From contig CAZMCI010000016.1 of assembly GCA_964564905.1 (NCBI GenBank), positions 1-24,414 on the forward strand: a DNA stretch of 24,414 bases, given 5' to 3'. Positions within the stretch are counted from its first letter, which is position 1, and the number at the start of each line of letters is the position of its first letter. This stretch comes from B75-G9 sp964564905. Its GTDB lineage: Archaea; Hadarchaeota; Hadarchaeia; Hadarchaeales; Hadarchaeaceae. Made by a program: the position numbers and the translations under genes. Below, one piece after another: positions 8,331 to 15,480 of the stretch. Under the pieces are notes generated by a model. That model ran no database searches, had not been told where the DNA came from, and worked only from the letters and a program-made list of their open reading frames with translations.

Positions 8331-8783
8331 GTGAGGGAACTTCCGTCGGATGAGCGAGGCGTTGAGCCGCTGGCGATGAAGATATTCGCTGGGATCGTCC
8401 TGCTGATGATAGGGCTGGGTATAGGTTACGCTGTGTACACGTGGGCAGGAAAGGGAACGCAGCAGATGCTTTCGTTTACGGTGAACGTGTCGCCGGGCAC
8501 CGTCACGATCGAGATACCTGAGAATGGTGTGAACATGAAGAACATCAGTGTCACGATTACCCGGATTGGGACCTATGATGAGACCGTATCGCTCGACGCC
8601 GAAGGAGAACCCACCGGCGTGAACGTGAGCTTTTCTCCTGCCAGCGGGAAACCGGATTTCGGTTCCACGATGACGATCACGGTCGATAACTCGGCGATAG
8701 CCGGGGTCACTACCATAACAATCAAGGCCACTGGAGCCGACGACACGCAGAAGAGCGCGACGCTCGAACTCACGTTAGAGTAG
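8331..8783 (+). CDS. Pilin-like protein with an Ig-like domain
   Basis: A 150-residue secreted protein with two parts. The N-terminus looks like an archaeal class III prepilin: ERG (8-10) with predicted cleavage after Gly10, then VEPLAMKIFAGIVLL leading into a hydrophobic helix to about residue 37. Residues 45-150 form a beta-rich Ig-like repeat (TVSL, GVNVSFSP, STMTIT, ATLELTLE pattern) of the kind found in secreted hydrolases and surface proteins. GTG 8331 abuts the previous stop and is preceded by GGGAGGT, a strong Shine-Dalgarno. It is probably a filament subunit or adhesive tip. The same fold recurs in the glycoside hydrolase at 13.2-15.1 kb. Confidence 0.75.
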   Translation: MRELPSDERGVEPLAMKIFAGIVLLMIGLGIGYAVYTWAGKGTQQMLSFTVNVSPGTVTIEIPENGVNMKNISVTITRIGTYDETVSLDAEGEPTGVNVSFSPASGKPDFGSTMTITVDNSAIAGVTTITIKATGADDTQKSATLELTLE

Positions 8784-8789
8784 ATCTTC

Positions 8790-9155
8790 ATGCCGGCTCT
8801 GCGAACGCTCGGGATAGTGATGCTCACTGCCTTGGCCGTTTCGGTTGGGTTTCTGGGATACGGTTACATCCGAGCGGTGTTTGATGAGAGGATGGCGAGA
8901 GACGCTGCATTGGAGGTGAGCAACGCGTGCCAGACCGTCATAAATGTGGGTGGTCAGCAGGTGGTCGAGATTACCCTTCCCGGGAATTACACCATGCGCT
9001 TCGTAGAAAATCAAATCGTGGTGGACGGATATAGTACTCCGGAGCAAGGACTCATCAGACGATTCGCGGAAAATTCCCCGGAGCTCGGGCCCGGAGTTTA
9101 CACACTCTCGATAAGCTTGGGAGATGACGAGAGGTTGGTGGTCACACGGATTTAG
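8790..9155 (+). CDS. Small single-TM secreted protein of the pilus operon
   Basis: A 121-residue protein with one N-terminal hydrophobic helix (about residues 6-26) and a beta-rich outside domain (VVEITLPGNYTMRFV, GVYTLSISLG). I see no prepilin peptidase motif, since no charged-glycine pair precedes the helix, so it may be a minor component or an anchored accessory protein rather than a processed pilin. It starts 6 bases after the Ig-pilin stop and sits within the seven-gene run, which suggests co-expression. No family recognised. Confidence 0.7.
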   Translation: MPALRTLGIVMLTALAVSVGFLGYGYIRAVFDERMARDAALEVSNACQTVINVGGQQVVEITLPGNYTMRFVENQIVVDGYSTPEQGLIRRFAENSPELGPGVYTLSISLGDDERLVVTRI

Positions 9156-9172
9156 TCCGGATCTTCAGGGCC

Positions 9173-9577
9173 GTGCTGGCCGCTTTTCTGGTGATAGTTT
9201 TCATTTCCCTGCTCGTCTCGGCCTACGCCCACTATCGGATGGTTCTCTCCACGGCTGGACTCGTGGACATGGCCTCGAGCATTACCAATCAGCTTGTGCT
9301 CAACAGTTTGGCTTACGAGTCTGGCGGGAACGTCATGAAATACGTGATAGATCCAGATAAGGCTTCGTCGCTGGAATGCAGGGAGGAGATAGGTGGAGAA
9401 AATTTCGAGTTTCAGCTCTTCATATTTTACAACTGGGAGAACGAGATGATCATGGGTCCATATGGTCCTGCACCTCCCGAGGGAAGAGAGATAAGCGCAG
9501 TTTCCGTCCCCGTGGTATTATACTGGAACGACCGCTTTGAGCCCGCGAAGCTTCAGGTGAGGGTATGGCGGGCCTGA
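9173..9577 (+). CDS. Small single-TM secreted protein of the pilus operon
   Basis: A 134-residue protein starting at GTG 9173, 17 bases after the preceding stop. The first 22 residues are a hydrophobic helix (AAFLVIVFISLLVSAYAHY), and the rest is an extracytoplasmic domain with a conserved-looking GPYGPAPPEGRE turn and a beta-rich end. No prepilin cleavage motif is visible with this start. The frame stays open a little upstream, so the N-terminus could be slightly longer, but I find no better start codon. It overlaps the next pilin gene by 13 bases. Function unknown; context says minor pilin or pilus accessory. Confidence 0.65.
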   Translation: MLAAFLVIVFISLLVSAYAHYRMVLSTAGLVDMASSITNQLVLNSLAYESGGNVMKYVIDPDKASSLECREEIGGENFEFQLFIFYNWENEMIMGPYGPAPPEGREISAVSVPVVLYWNDRFEPAKLQVRVWRA

Positions 9578-10089
9578 TCTCTCGTAAATTTGTACCCCAG
9601 GGGCAGCGGGGGGTAAGCGACGTGTTGAGCATGGCCTTCATGTTTTTGCTGGTGATATTCTCCGGGGTGTTGCTCCATGGATATGGGTTGGACGCGATCG
9701 GCTCGGCCACCGATCGCCAGCTTCAGATGAAGGCGGAATATATTTACCGAACATTCGAACTCGCACAGGTGGAAAACTACTCTCTCAGCTATTTTGAAGC
9801 GATTGCAGAAAATTTGATACAAGTCACCGAGCCAGTTGTACCGGTTGACTATCTCGAGAACCAAATAGATAACTTGCTTGCATATGTATGTCCCTCGGGC
9901 TATACACTCACACTTACTTTGACGAACAGTGAGAACGAGAACGCTCGTTTGGAAAAGTTTTATCCAAGAGAGCCCAGTGTCGGTGCAACCCAGTTTACCT
10001 TCTCCGGTAAAGTGACCATCATAATCGGTGGAGATATTGAAAACAAGGTGGTGCGAGTGAACGCGAAAGTAACCTTATCCAAGTTGTGA
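9565..10089 (+). CDS. Archaeal type IV pilin-like protein
   Basis: A 174-residue predicted prepilin. The leader ends in GQRG (13-16) followed by VSDVLSMAFMFLLVIFSGVLL, the arrangement cut by archaeal prepilin peptidase (EppA/PibD type), here after Gly16. The helix runs to about residue 37. The remaining domain is polar, with several Asn-x-Ser/Thr sequons suggesting surface glycosylation, and ends in a beta-rich segment. It starts inside the previous gene (13-base overlap) behind an AGGTGAGG Shine-Dalgarno-like sequence. Probably a filament subunit. The peptidase itself is not in the window. Confidence 0.75.
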   Translation: MAGLISRKFVPQGQRGVSDVLSMAFMFLLVIFSGVLLHGYGLDAIGSATDRQLQMKAEYIYRTFELAQVENYSLSYFEAIAENLIQVTEPVVPVDYLENQIDNLLAYVCPSGYTLTLTLTNSENENARLEKFYPREPSVGATQFTFSGKVTIIIGGDIENKVVRVNAKVTLSKL

Positions 10090-10098
10090 GGTGTCGGA

Positions 10099-10794
10099 TT
10101 GGAACACGAGGAGAACGGTGCGGCCGCCACGCTGGCGATCTTCACGGTGTTCGTAATTCTGTGCTCGGTGTTAGCCTTGCATACCTTCGAGGTGGGTTAC
10201 CAACGTCAGCTGACCATGGTGCAACAACGCATGGCAACCGATACTACCAGAGCTGTTGCAGCGACGGTGGAAGCTGAACTCAACTATGCGCTCAGGACAG
10301 CGATCGAGGCTGGAATGTACGATGCAGGCAGGAAGGGCGGAACTAAGGAAGATGTGGAAAATCTTTTCTTGCGATATTTCGATGATTACCAGCGAGTTGA
10401 GAATTGTTGGTCATATTCCAACTTGGATATTTCCATACCCATCGATAATAACATGCTTGAAAACATGCTCACGTGGCTTCCAGATGGTAGCCTTCGAGTT
10501 CGTGGATATATTGATAACGCCACCTTCACGCACGTGACGGGTGTGAAAGCTTATGGGGCCAAACTTGATACAGGAGTGGTTCCGCGTTACGGGCGGATGC
10601 TGTACCTCGCATATCGTGTGTACTCCGAAGCACACGGTGTTTCTGATATCGAAGCTTTTGAGGGGGAACTTAACGATAACTACGCATGCGAGCGCCTAAG
10701 ATTCAGTGTGTCGAGGACCGACGGTCGCGTAAGGGTGACGGTGCACGACCTCTACGCGGGCAGGGCTATCGCAGCCGAGAACGAAGAGTTATGA
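10099..10794 (+). CDS. Pilin-like secreted protein, last gene of the pilus operon
   Basis: A 231-residue protein starting at TTG 10099, chosen because GAGGTG (10088-10093) lies 5 bases upstream and because this start gives a short polar leader (EHEENG) before the hydrophobic helix AAATLAIFTVFVILCSVLAL (8-27). The pattern of acidic or polar leader, Gly and helix fits an atypical prepilin. The long outside domain is alpha then beta, has two or three cysteines and matches no family I know. It lies 9 bases after the preceding pilin gene and ends the run. The next gene has its own promoter. Confidence 0.7.
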   Translation: MEHEENGAAATLAIFTVFVILCSVLALHTFEVGYQRQLTMVQQRMATDTTRAVAATVEAELNYALRTAIEAGMYDAGRKGGTKEDVENLFLRYFDDYQRVENCWSYSNLDISIPIDNNMLENMLTWLPDGSLRVRGYIDNATFTHVTGVKAYGAKLDTGVVPRYGRMLYLAYRVYSEAHGVSDIEAFEGELNDNYACERLRFSVSRTDGRVRVTVHDLYAGRAIAAENEEL

Positions 10795-10837
10795 TCATCC
10801 CGACTGGAGTGTATATCGCACCATACAATTATCGCCA

Positions 10838-10846
10838 ACTATAAAT
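10838..10846 (+). promoter_or_regulatory. TATA box of glutamine synthetase
   Basis: ACTATAAAT is centred about 35 bases before ATG 10878, giving a predicted leader of about 10 nt that keeps the G-rich stretch GGTGGGGG just before the start. The upstream in-frame ATG at 10845 overlaps this box and so is very unlikely to be transcribed. Confidence 0.7.
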
Positions 10847-10877
10847 GTGGTGGGCGGGGAAGTTGGTGGGGGATTGG

Positions 10878-12203
10878 ATGGTTTCTGAGCAAGAAGTGAT
10901 GCAAGCTGTTAAAAAAGAGGGAGTTAAGTTCATCCAGTTGCAGTTCATGGACATCTTGGGGACGGTCAAAAATGTTACCATACCGGCCACCAAGCTCGAG
11001 AAGGCCCTTGACGAAGGAATTTTCTTCGACGGCTCCTCGGTGCTGGGCTACGCCACGATCGAGGAATCGGACATGCGCCTGAAGCCGGACCCAAATACAT
11101 TTGTCGTGCTTCCTTGGCTAGAAGATAGCACAAAGACGGCACGCATCGTGTGCGATGTGTACGATCACGAAGGCAACCGTTTTGAGGGCGATCCTCGCTG
11201 GGCGCTTGAGAGGCAGATGAAGCGTGCTAGGGAAAAGGGCTGGATCTTCAACACGGCCCCCGAGTACGAATTCTTCTTCTTGATGCTGGACGAAAATGGC
11301 GATCCGACGACCAAGCCATCGGATTACGGGGGGTACTTCGACCTCATGCGCGACCGCGGGGACAACGTTCGGAAGGAGATCGTGACGTATCTAAACGCAA
11401 TGGGCTTCGATGTCGAGGCATCCCACCACGAGGTTGCTCCTGGGCAACACGAGGTTGACCTGATGTATGCCGATGCGATGACCTCAGCCGACCGCGTGGC
11501 GATGATGAAGTACGTCACGAAGACCATAGCCTACAAGCACGGGCTCTACGCGACCTTCATGCCCAAACCGATATTCGGGTTCAACGGCTCGGGGATGCAT
11601 GTCCACCAGTCGCTGATGACTCCGCAGGGCAAGAGCGCCTTTCACGATCCAAAGGGACCGTATAAGCTCAGCAAAAACGCGCTGTATTTCATAGGCGGGC
11701 TGATAAAGCACGCAAAGGAGACATGTGCCGTCCTGGCGTCCTCGGTCAATTCCTACAAGCGGCTGGTGCCAGGCTTTGAAGCACCGGTTTACATCTCTTG
11801 GGCGAACCGCAACCGAAGCGCGTTCATCAGGGTGCCGGCGGCCAGAGGGACGCGTACGCGGATCGAGTTGCGAAGCCCGGATCCAGCGGGAAATCCCTAT
11901 CTCCAGTTCACGGTAATGCTCGCGGCGGGGCTGAAGGGAATAGAGGACAGGATAGAACCTCCCGAGCCCGTGGAAAAGGATATCTACCGCATGAGCCAGG
12001 AAGACCGCGAGGCGCTGGGGATAGAATCGCTTCCCGACAGTCTTGGTCAGGCGTTGCACTACATGAGCCAGAGCGACATGGTCAAGGAAGCGCTCGGGGA
12101 ACACCTTTTCAATCACTTTCTCTACATCAAAGGCCGGGAATGGAACGAATACAAATCCTGGGTTTCGGACTGGGAGACCCGGCATCTCCTGCCAGCCCTT
12201 TAG
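10878..12203 (+). CDS. glnA: Glutamine synthetase type I-alpha
   Basis: A 441-residue dodecameric ATP-dependent glutamate-ammonia ligase, central to nitrogen assimilation. Landmarks are FFDGSSVLGYATIEESDM (49-66), APEYEFF and HHEVAPGQHEVD for metal and substrate binding, NGSGMHVHQS for ATP, and NRSAFIRVPAARGTRTRIELRS. There is no adenylylation tyrosine motif; the DIYRMSQEDREALGI region is of the alpha type, which responds to feedback and GlnK-type proteins instead. One residue stands out. Thr60 replaces the arginine of the FxRIEESDM segment that is tied to glutamine feedback inhibition in Bacillus (Arg62) and Methanosarcina (Arg66). The start is set by the TATA box. The transporter gene follows after 26 bases. 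Confidence 0.97.
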   Translation: MVSEQEVMQAVKKEGVKFIQLQFMDILGTVKNVTIPATKLEKALDEGIFFDGSSVLGYATIEESDMRLKPDPNTFVVLPWLEDSTKTARIVCDVYDHEGNRFEGDPRWALERQMKRAREKGWIFNTAPEYEFFFLMLDENGDPTTKPSDYGGYFDLMRDRGDNVRKEIVTYLNAMGFDVEASHHEVAPGQHEVDLMYADAMTSADRVAMMKYVTKTIAYKHGLYATFMPKPIFGFNGSGMHVHQSLMTPQGKSAFHDPKGPYKLSKNALYFIGGLIKHAKETCAVLASSVNSYKRLVPGFEAPVYISWANRNRSAFIRVPAARGTRTRIELRSPDPAGNPYLQFTVMLAAGLKGIEDRIEPPEPVEKDIYRMSQEDREALGIESLPDSLGQALHYMSQSDMVKEALGEHLFNHFLYIKGREWNEYKSWVSDWETRHLLPAL

Positions 12204-12229
12204 TTTTGGGGTGGTTCGGAGCGATTTAG

Positions 12230-13198
12230 ATGTCGGCGCCGCTGGTGCTCGCTGTACTCTCCGGGATCTTTTTCGGCTCGTGGTCGGTGGGGCTGAAAAA
12301 AGCGAGGGGGTGCAGGTTCGAGAATTTCTTTCTGGTGCTGTCGTGCACGACTTTCCTTTCCGTATCGATCGCAGCTCTGGCGCTGGATGGTTTCGGGGTG
12401 TTCGAGCGGGCCATGGCAGCCGACCTTAATTCCATAGCCTGGGGGGTGGGTGGAGGCGCGTGCTGGGGACTGGCCACGTTGAGCTTCGGATACGCTCTGA
12501 CGCTGGTGGGACTGGCGCTCGGTTATGCGATAATACTGGGGTCGGGGATGTTTATCGGAACTTCGGTATCGATGTTTTTCATGAAAGGATTGCCTGCTGG
12601 CGCAGGTGAGGCAGTTCAGGCTTATGCGATGATGGGGGTGTTCGTGGCGCTGGCAGGTACAATCCTGAGCTCATATGCAGGGCATTTGAGGTCGAAAAGG
12701 ATGAGGTATGAGAGAGGGCGGAAGGATTTCAGAAGAGGTATTCCGGTTTGTGTGTTGTCTGGTTTTTTGTCCAGTTTCTTCGCGTTGGGATACGCCGGCG
12801 CTCATGAGCAACTGAGCACATGGCCCACCATCTTTTTGCTTGTGCTCGGTTTTTCACTCGTACAGATCATATGGCTTGGCGTGAGGATAACAAGATTGGC
12901 GAGCTGGGAGGCCTACAAAAACCTGAGGCACAATGTCCTTTACCCGATGGCGAGCGGATTGATTTTCGGTTCGGCCGTTGTCTTTCACTTCGCTTCCGCG
13001 GATGAAGTCGGTGTCGCGCTCGCGTATCCGTTGATGATGGGGGTTCAAATTTTGAGTGGAAACCTGTGGTCGTTCCTGGCTTTTGGAGAGTGGCGGCGGG
13101 CCCCGGGGAACGCCAGGATGATCCAGATTCTGGCTCTGGCATTACTGGTCATCGCCTCGGCTCTGATAGGCAGAGGCATGGAGTTTGCTGGCGGGTGA
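12230..13198 (+). CDS. RhaT/GRP-like DMT-superfamily transporter
   Basis: A 322-residue integral membrane protein with about ten hydrophobic helices in two repeats of five, the drug/metabolite transporter fold. The opening LVLAVLSGIFFGSWSVGLKKARG and the internal GYALTLVGLALGYAIILGSGM resemble L-rhamnose/glucose-type sugar permeases (RhaT, GRP). The substrate is not certain; a sugar is my inference from family and from the convergent glycoside hydrolase gene 20 bases away. ATG 12230 has GGAG 8 bases upstream and no clear TATA box, so it is probably transcribed with glutamine synthetase. Confidence 0.75.
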   Translation: MSAPLVLAVLSGIFFGSWSVGLKKARGCRFENFFLVLSCTTFLSVSIAALALDGFGVFERAMAADLNSIAWGVGGGACWGLATLSFGYALTLVGLALGYAIILGSGMFIGTSVSMFFMKGLPAGAGEAVQAYAMMGVFVALAGTILSSYAGHLRSKRMRYERGRKDFRRGIPVCVLSGFLSSFFALGYAGAHEQLSTWPTIFLLVLGFSLVQIIWLGVRITRLASWEAYKNLRHNVLYPMASGLIFGSAVVFHFASADEVGVALAYPLMMGVQILSGNLWSFLAFGEWRRAPGNARMIQILALALLVIASALIGRGMEFAGG

Positions 13199-13218
13199 GT
13201 GCTGGACAGGGCTGGAGA

Positions 13219-15129
13219 TCATCTCATCCACCTGACGTCATCCACGTAGAATGTGCATGGGTCCTCAGCCGTGATGAGAAAAGGCGCGTATACCTGGTCG
13301 AGATTATCCCACTCGGTTGCCGGGATGACCATTTCCTGCCAGGTGTCGGTTCCGTCCCATCCGTAGAAACTGAGATATTTCGTCTGCTTCCATCCCTTCG
13401 GGGCCTCTACCTCGAATTTCAGGTCCACGGGTGTCTTGACCCAGAACTTTAGGGCCTCCGCTGAGGAAATGTCTTTCACGTACGGTGCGTTTCCGCCGTT
13501 GTCGTCGTGAAATACGCCCCATCCTGCCCACTTCGTGCTGACGGTCTTGAAGCACCTCGTTCCTTCTGGTGCTCCGTCCTCGTACTCGCTAAATTCGGAG
13601 CCGGATTCCCCCCACGTCCAGGTCACGGTGCCAGAAGGTGTTCCGGAGTCTTCGTACACGGAATACACGGTTTCGCTGGCGTCTCCAACTAAAATTGAAT
13701 AAACGGAAGTTTTTGTCAGGCAGTCGTTCGATGCTATCACCGTGATCGCGTGCGCTCGTTCTGGGACTTCCTCACTGGCCGTTATTCGCATGGTGGAGAG
13801 GAAGAGAGGAGTCCCCGTCCCCGGATCGAAGGATACTTCCATCCCTTCCGGGACGTCCAGCGCGGATAAAGTAACGGGTTGGGAGCACCCGATGATGGGA
13901 AGCACGGAGACCTCCACCTCGATGGATCCTCCGGGAACAAGTTTTCCAGCTCTGGGCTGAACAGAGACGGCGAAGTTGTTCAGCGGGGTCTTCCACAATT
14001 CCTGCAACGTATAATACGCCTTTCTCGGTGTCTTCTCTCCGGAGGGATCGAGGGCGACTATTCCCCACCACTCCTCGTTCATGTTTGGATCGGGATACAT
14101 GTGGTTGAGCCACTGGCTGGTGGTCGTGTGGGCCGATGGACTTCCCGCTTTCCACCACCCGTCGGTCCATCCAAAGACGGTTCCTCCAAGGCATGGCCCT
14201 GCCGGGGCGAGATGATCTTCAATCTCGGACCAGAGACTTTCTACGAACGTGGCTTGGACCTCCTGGTCTTCCACACCCCTTATGCCGTCCCAAGCGTCAC
14301 ATCCCCACTCCGTGAGAAGCATAGGTTTGTTCGTCTTGGATCGATATTTCGAGAAGAGGTTGCCAAATGTGATTCCGCGATACTCGTTTACCCCCCAGAT
14401 GTCGAGAGATGGCAGGGAAGCGTCGTCGGCTCCCAAGCTTTCGTCCCCTATTTCGGTTATTCCCTGGTTTACGCAGATGATCGGGTGGTTCGGATCCACG
14501 GCTTTTGCTGCTTGAGCAGCCTCTTGGACAAGTGAGTACCAATCCCTCAGATCACCGCCGGGATGGTGCTGAGGATAAGAGAAATCGATCTCGTTTCCGA
14601 ATGCCCACATCAGGACCGCCGGATGGTCCTTGTGGTTCTCCACAAGCTCCACGAACTCTTCTATAATACCTTGGCGGACCTCCGGGTCGGAGAGGTCCTG
14701 CCAGTCGTTGACCCAATATCCCATGATCACGTGGAGCCCGTGTTCGTGGGCAGCGTCAAGCGCCTCCGTGGTGATGCCAGAGACGTTGTACGTCCTCACG
14801 GTATTTGCGCCCATCGCTTCCATCAGTTCAAAATCCGTGATGTAATTTGGGGGGTCGTCCCACCACCTGTAATAAGGAGGATTGCTTGGGTCCTCACCCA
14901 CAGGGGTTGTGATCCCACATACACCTTTCACGATGAAGTTCTCCCCGTGGACCACAAGATGGTTGTCCACTATGTAGACCCCAAAAGTGGAAGGCATCGG
15001 TCCACCAAACAGGCCGAGGGCCCATGCTCCCCACGAGGCCCCCACGAGGGCCAAAACTCCGGCGATAAATCTTTTCGTTTTGACGACATTGAGCCCGCTG
15101 TGACCCCATTTCGCCCGGAATTTTTTCAT
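13219..15129 (-). CDS. Secreted or membrane-anchored clan GH-A-like glycoside hydrolase with Ig-like and carbohydrate-binding modules
   Basis: A 636-residue multidomain exported protein. Residues about 18-42 form a signal anchor. Residues 50-380 are a TIM barrel like GH2/GH5-type retaining enzymes, with the acid/base Glu180 in WAFGNEID and nucleophile Glu274 in LLTEWG. Residues 386-482 are an Ig-like domain. Residues 487-636 are a beta-sandwich resembling carbohydrate-binding modules (CBM11/CIA30-like), rich in aromatic residues. It probably hydrolyses an external beta-glycan; the exact substrate is not readable. The frame stays open to 15339, but the TATA box at 15162-15175 and the signal peptide fix the ATG at 15129. 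It converges with the sugar-type transporter gene. Confidence 0.87.
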   Translation of the reverse strand: MKKFRAKWGHSGLNVVKTKRFIAGVLALVGASWGAWALGLFGGPMPSTFGVYIVDNHLVVHGENFIVKGVCGITTPVGEDPSNPPYYRWWDDPPNYITDFELMEAMGANTVRTYNVSGITTEALDAAHEHGLHVIMGYWVNDWQDLSDPEVRQGIIEEFVELVENHKDHPAVLMWAFGNEIDFSYPQHHPGGDLRDWYSLVQEAAQAAKAVDPNHPIICVNQGITEIGDESLGADDASLPSLDIWGVNEYRGITFGNLFSKYRSKTNKPMLLTEWGCDAWDGIRGVEDQEVQATFVESLWSEIEDHLAPAGPCLGGTVFGWTDGWWKAGSPSAHTTTSQWLNHMYPDPNMNEEWWGIVALDPSGEKTPRKAYYTLQELWKTPLNNFAVSVQPRAGKLVPGGSIEVEVSVLPIIGCSQPVTLSALDVPEGMEVSFDPGTGTPLFLSTMRITASEEVPERAHAITVIASNDCLTKTSVYSILVGDASETVYSVYEDSGTPSGTVTWTWGESGSEFSEYEDGAPEGTRCFKTVSTKWAGWGVFHDDNGGNAPYVKDISSAEALKFWVKTPVDLKFEVEAPKGWKQTKYLSFYGWDGTDTWQEMVIPATEWDNLDQVYAPFLITAEDPCTFYVDDVRWMR

Positions 15130-15161
15130 AGCATTTGCCTGAAAATACTGAACGAAACATG

Positions 15162-15175
15162 GTTTTAAATTTATA
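15162..15175 (-). promoter_or_regulatory. TATA box of the glycoside hydrolase gene
   Basis: On the minus strand this reads TATAAATTTAAAAC and lies 35-45 bases before the ATG at 15129. It begins immediately after the 3' strand of the terminal helix of the RNA candidate at 15176-15390, so the two units are either separate or the RNA is a long alternative leader. Confidence 0.6.
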
Positions 15176-15390
15176 GAGCGCGGGGAGTCGACCGCACGAT
15201 TACTCCGCGGCGGTTCGGTTTCCCTACCGCGCTTTTCATCGTGAGGTCTTTTTCCGACCGCTCGGCTTCGGCGCACGCCTTCGCACGCCTTATCCGCGGC
15301 ATTCCCCAGCCGCGCTGGGTTTTTCCGCGGCTCCTCCATCCCTCGTGAGGGAAAGATTCAGCCTTGCTGGCCGGCTTCCTCCCCGCACCC
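15176..15390 (-). ncRNA. Candidate structured RNA, about 215 nt, family unknown
   Basis: Numbering from r1 at 15390. A 12-bp terminal helix joins r1-12 (GGGTGCGGGGAG) to r204-215 (CTCCCCGCGCTC). Inside are hairpins r39-43/48-52, an r61-66/92-97 stem extended by r72-77/81-86, an 8-bp r102-109/114-121 hairpin with AAGG loop, r126-129/134-137 with a GCGG loop, and a 10-bp helix r143-153/191-201 with one mismatch. G-U pairs in the terminal helix and the 8-bp hairpin become A-C mismatches on the other strand, which favours the minus strand. A TATA-like TTTTATTATG (15417-15408) lies about 25 bases before r1. I see no RNase P, SRP or tRNA signature. Confidence 0.6.
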
Positions 15391-15403
15391 GTGTTTTTTC
15401 TTT

Positions 15404-15420
15404 GGAACATAATAAAATTT
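15404..15420. promoter_or_regulatory. AT-rich promoter element between the RNA candidate and moeA
   Basis: Plus strand GAACATAATAAAATTTT. On the minus strand it places a transcription start at about 15388, the 5' end of the RNA candidate. On the plus strand it could serve moeA with a leader of about 44 nt containing the GTGAGG Shine-Dalgarno (15467-15472). A second moeA option is ATTTTAACC at 15446-15454, about 31 bases before the ATG. Confidence 0.45.
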
Positions 15421-15480
15421 TTCAGTGGACTTACCAAAAAGGAGAATTTTAACCCATGATATATCAGTGAGGATGGGAAC

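Noticed and set aside
10845..10877. Upstream in-frame ATG for glutamine synthetase
   Set aside because: The codon overlaps the TATA box, so it would not be in the transcript, and the extra 11 residues are not family-like.
11484..12185. 233-codon frame antisense to glutamine synthetase
   Set aside because: Shadow of a conserved gene; no start signals and no domain.
15130..15339. N-terminal extension of the glycoside hydrolase frame by 70 codons
   Set aside because: The extension lies in the structured RNA and across the TATA box at 15162-15175; the signal peptide begins cleanly at ATG 15129.
15176..15390. RNase P RNA or SRP RNA as the identity of the structured RNA
   Set aside because: A GGGGAGGAAG stretch near the 5' end recalls RNase P conserved region I, but the matching conserved region V near the 3' end is absent and the 3' helix is local. 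The SRP helix 8 GGAAGG/AGCA signature is also missing.
15459..15466. GATATATC as the moeA TATA box
   Set aside because: It lies only about 19 bases before the ATG, so transcription would start inside the gene; elements further upstream fit better.
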